Of a stretch of DNA of 11,898 bases, positions 10,095 through 11,898 are shown in pieces. This stretch comes from Chloroflexota bacterium (GTDB lineage: Bacteria > Chloroflexota > Anaerolineae > UBA1429), in assembly GCA_012513595.1 (NCBI GenBank), contig JAAZBY010000528.1, forward strand, positions 1-11,898, written 5' to 3'. The notes below the pieces were generated by a model. It was given only the letters and a program-made list of their open reading frames with translations. It was not told where the DNA came from and did not search any database. The translations under genes were made by a program, and so were the position numbers. Numbering within the stretch: position 1 is the stretch's first letter; each line of letters begins with the position of its first letter.

Positions 10095-11456
10095 TCAGTT
10101 CGCGCCGCGTGCCGGGCCCTTGGGGCGTGCGGGCACGCCGTAGACGAGGGTGCCCTCGGGCACGTCGTGCGTCACCACCGAGCCAGCCCCGATCTTGGCA
10201 CCGGCGCCCACCCGCAGCGGGGCCACCAGCATGCTCCCGCTGCCGACAAAGGTTCCCGCCCCGATGACCGTGCGGTGCTTTTGCTGGCCGTCATAGTTGC
10301 AGGTGACCGTGCCGGCCCCCACGTTGACGTCGGGGCCCAGCTCGGCGTCGCCGATGTACGAAAAGTGGCCCATCTTGGTGCCCGGGGCCAGGTAGGCGTT
10401 CTTGACCTCACCAAAGTTGCCCATGTGCACGCCGGCGCCCAGGTGAGCGCCCGGCCGCAGGTGCGCAAAGGGGCCGATGGACACCCCCTCCTCAACGACT
10501 GCACCCTCGAGCACCGAGGCCAGCACTGTGCAGCCCTCGCCTATAGACGTGTCGCGCACCACAGTGTTGGGCCCCACGACGCAGCCGCCCGCGATATGGG
10601 TGGCGCCCTGCAGGTGCGTGTTCGGCTGAATGACCGTATCCGGCCCGACGGTCACGTCGGGGCCCAGGTAGGTGGTGGCAGGGTCCACCAAGGTGACGCC
10701 CTCGAGCATGAGTCGCTCGCGGAGGCGGGCCTGCAGGGCTGCCTCACTGCGGGCCAGGTGCACCCGGGTGTTGATCCCCTGCACCTCGCCGACATCGGTG
10801 ATGGTGACCGTCTCGATGCTGTCGCCACTGGCCACGGCCAGCTCGGCCACGTCGGTGAGATAGTACTCGTTCTTGGGCGGGGTGGGGCGGATGAGGGGGA
10901 GATGCTTCCACAGCCAGGCCGCGTCAAAGCAGTAGACGCCGCAGTTCAGCTCAGTGAGGGCCAGAACCTCCGGCGTCGCTGCCGCCTCCTCGACGATAAC
11001 GCGCACGTGGCCCGCCTCGTCTCGCACCACGCGGCCAAAGCCCATCGAGTCCGCCGAGTCGACCGTGAGCATCGTGATTGCCGGGCGCCGCTGGCGGTGC
11101 AGCGTGACCATACGCTGAAGCGTCTCCAGCCGCAGGCCGGGCATGTCCCCGTACAGTACCAGGACCGTGTCGGCGGCGCCCTCAACAGCCGGCCGCGCCG
11201 TGAGCACGGCGTGTCCCGTGCCCAGCTGCTCCCCCTGGGTGACGTAGCGCGGCCCCTCTCCCACCGTGGCGCGCACCTCGTCGGCGCCGTGGCCAACTAC
11301 CAGGGCGATCGGCTCCGCCCCGAGGGCGCGCGCGTTGGCGACCGACCAGAGCACCAGCGGCCGGCCGCAGACCTGGTGGAGCACTTTGGGTAGCCGCGAC
11401 TTCATCCGGGTCCCCTGTCCGGCGGCGAGGATAACGCAGGCGAGCTGTCCCATCAT
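10095..11456 (-). CDS. glmU: Bifunctional GlmU: glucosamine-1-phosphate acetyltransferase / GlcNAc-1-phosphate uridyltransferase
   Basis: A 453-residue bifunctional enzyme that makes UDP-GlcNAc for peptidoglycan. The N-terminal uridyltransferase has LAAGQGTRMKSRLPKVLH (10-27), QGEQLGTGHAV (74-84) and GDMP (103-106). The linker region follows near 230-255. The C-terminal left-handed beta-helix shows hexapeptide repeats (VGPNTVV, IGEGCTV, LGAGVHM and others) and the acetyltransferase His364 in GTKMGHFSYIGD, plus NYDG (387-390). Length is normal. Two ATGs are in tandem (11456 and 11453). GGAGG lies 4 nt before the first and 7 nt before the second, so the second is a serious alternative giving 452 residues. 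It heads the colinear run and lies directly after a terminator-like hairpin downstream of tRNA-Gln. No promoter is visible between them. Confidence 0.96.
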   Translation of the reverse strand: MMGQLACVILAAGQGTRMKSRLPKVLHQVCGRPLVLWSVANARALGAEPIALVVGHGADEVRATVGEGPRYVTQGEQLGTGHAVLTARPAVEGAADTVLVLYGDMPGLRLETLQRMVTLHRQRRPAITMLTVDSADSMGFGRVVRDEAGHVRVIVEEAAATPEVLALTELNCGVYCFDAAWLWKHLPLIRPTPPKNEYYLTDVAELAVASGDSIETVTITDVGEVQGINTRVHLARSEAALQARLRERLMLEGVTLVDPATTYLGPDVTVGPDTVIQPNTHLQGATHIAGGCVVGPNTVVRDTSIGEGCTVLASVLEGAVVEEGVSIGPFAHLRPGAHLGAGVHMGNFGEVKNAYLAPGTKMGHFSYIGDAELGPDVNVGAGTVTCNYDGQQKHRTVIGAGTFVGSGSMLVAPLRVGAGAKIGAGSVVTHDVPEGTLVYGVPARPKGPARGAN

Positions 11457-11466
11457 GGGCCCTCCG

Positions 11467-11515
11467 AAAAACTAAAGCCAAGTCCGCTCTCGCGGTGTCG
11501 CGAGGATGACTTGGC
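11467..11515 (-). terminator. Intrinsic terminator/attenuator after tRNA-Gln, touching the glmU SD
   Basis: On the minus strand GCCAAGTC (11515-11508) pairs with GACTTGGC (11484-11477). Inside it, CTCGCG pairs with CGCGAG (11504-11499 with 11494-11489) around a 4-nt loop, with a small 3/4-nt internal loop between the stems. The stem is followed at once by TTTAGTTTTT, a good U-tract, and then by CGGAGG, the glmU ribosome binding site. Tail and stem are minus-strand specific. It would end the tRNA transcript and limit read-through into glmU. Confidence 0.8.
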
Positions 11516-11526
11516 CATGGCGCGGG

Positions 11527-11541
11527 GTGGGATTGTCCCAC
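11527..11541 (-). other. Small hairpin between tRNA-Gln and the terminator
   Basis: GTGGGA and TCCCAC form a perfect 6-bp stem with a 3-nt loop. It lies 15 nt past the tRNA 3' end and 11 nt before the terminator stem. It may mark the 3'-trailer processed from the tRNA or be part of the glmU leader; no alternative antiterminator pairing is clear. Confidence 0.35.
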
Positions 11542-11556
11542 AGGGCGCAAACGAGG

Positions 11557-11628
11557 CTGGGGCGGAAGGATTCGAACCTCCGTATGGCGGCTCCAAAGGC
11601 CGCTGCCTTACCGCTTGGCGACGCCCCA
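11557..11628 (-). tRNA. trnQ(uug): tRNA-Gln (anticodon UUG)
   Basis: A 72-nt cloverleaf. The acceptor TGGGGCG (11628-11622) pairs with CGCCCCA (11564-11558), with discriminator G at 11557. The D arm is GCC...GGC with a GCGGTAA loop. The anticodon stem is GCGGC/GCCGC around the loop CTTTGGA, giving anticodon TTG (reads CAA, and probably CAG). The T arm has GGTTCGAATCC. The weak T1-A72 pair is typical of tRNA-Gln. No CCA is encoded (CCT follows), so it must be added. It has its own promoter and stands between a 5S rRNA and glmU. Confidence 0.95.
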
Positions 11629-11651
11629 ACACGGATCATCGGACAACGCAC

Positions 11652-11680
11652 ATTCTAGCACAGGAAAAAGAGGGCGCCAA
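11652..11680 (-). promoter_or_regulatory. Sigma70-type promoter of tRNA-Gln
   Basis: On the minus strand TTGGCG (11680-11675), a 17-nt spacer and TAGAAT (11657-11652) precede the tRNA. The start would be near 11645, about 17 nt before the mature 5' end. As no promoter is seen between the tRNA and glmU, it may also drive the glmU run through read-through. Confidence 0.75.
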
Positions 11681-11691
11681 ACGGGGCGGGC

Positions 11692-11750
11692 AGGTCCCGG
11701 CAGAGGGACCTCTCCACGGGGAGGCGGGGCGCTGCGGCACAGCCGCGGCG
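11692..11750 (-). other. Two hairpins in the 5S-tRNA spacer
   Basis: AGGTCCC/GGGACCT (11692-11698 with 11705-11711, 6-nt loop) and a 9-bp stem with one wobble pair (11730-11738 with 11742-11750, 3-nt loop) lie downstream of 5S on the minus strand. Neither is followed by a clean U-tract. The 3' side of 5S is followed by CTTTTCTTATT (about 11762-11772). They may act in rRNA operon termination or processing. Confidence 0.35.
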
Positions 11751-11778
11751 GGTCGGAGGGAATAAGAAAAGCAGGTTC

Positions 11779-11896
<118 letters not shown>

Positions 11897-11898
11897 GA

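Overview
The window is high-GC bacterial DNA (about two thirds G+C by eye). It has tight operons, SD-led ATG/GTG starts and near-consensus sigma70-type promoters. No mobile element, CRISPR array or phage gene is visible. The order cdd - recO - glycyl-tRNA synthetase - ppdK recalls the Bacillota neighbourhood cdd-era-recO-glyQ-glyS-(ppsR)-ppdK. Here era is replaced by two aldolases, the two synthetase subunits are fused, and no ppsR is present. One promoter carries a perfect match to the Gram-positive LexA consensus. This suggests a deep-branching or high-GC relative of the Bacillota/Terrabacteria (for example Bacillota, Armatimonadota or Chloroflexota). The phylum cannot be fixed from the sequence alone.

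Layout, reading along the minus strand from the right edge: a 5S rRNA gene (end of an rRNA operon) is followed by a spacer with hairpins, a sigma70 promoter, tRNA-Gln(UUG), an intrinsic-terminator-like hairpin that touches the glmU ribosome binding site, and then the colinear run glmU - cdd - deoC - class II aldolase - recO - glyQS. Gaps in this run are 10-32 nt, except 114 nt before glyQS. The run ends at a strong hairpin terminator shared with the convergent plus-strand gene yccF. yccF is divergent from ppdK, which has its own consensus-like promoter and terminator. At the left edge is the 5' part of a secreted DUF11-domain protein with its own promoter and a LexA-type box over the predicted transcription start.

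Functionally, the run combines cell-wall precursor synthesis (GlmU), pyrimidine and deoxyribose salvage (Cdd, DeoC, probably the class II aldolase), recombinational repair (RecO) and translation (GlyQS, tRNA-Gln, 5S rRNA). PPDK links the C3 products of aldolase reactions to PEP/pyruvate interconversion. Most genes are housekeeping. The unusual parts are the putative SOS-controlled secreted protein, the terminator pressed against the glmU SD, the Cys-rich tail of the aldolase, and the rearranged synteny.
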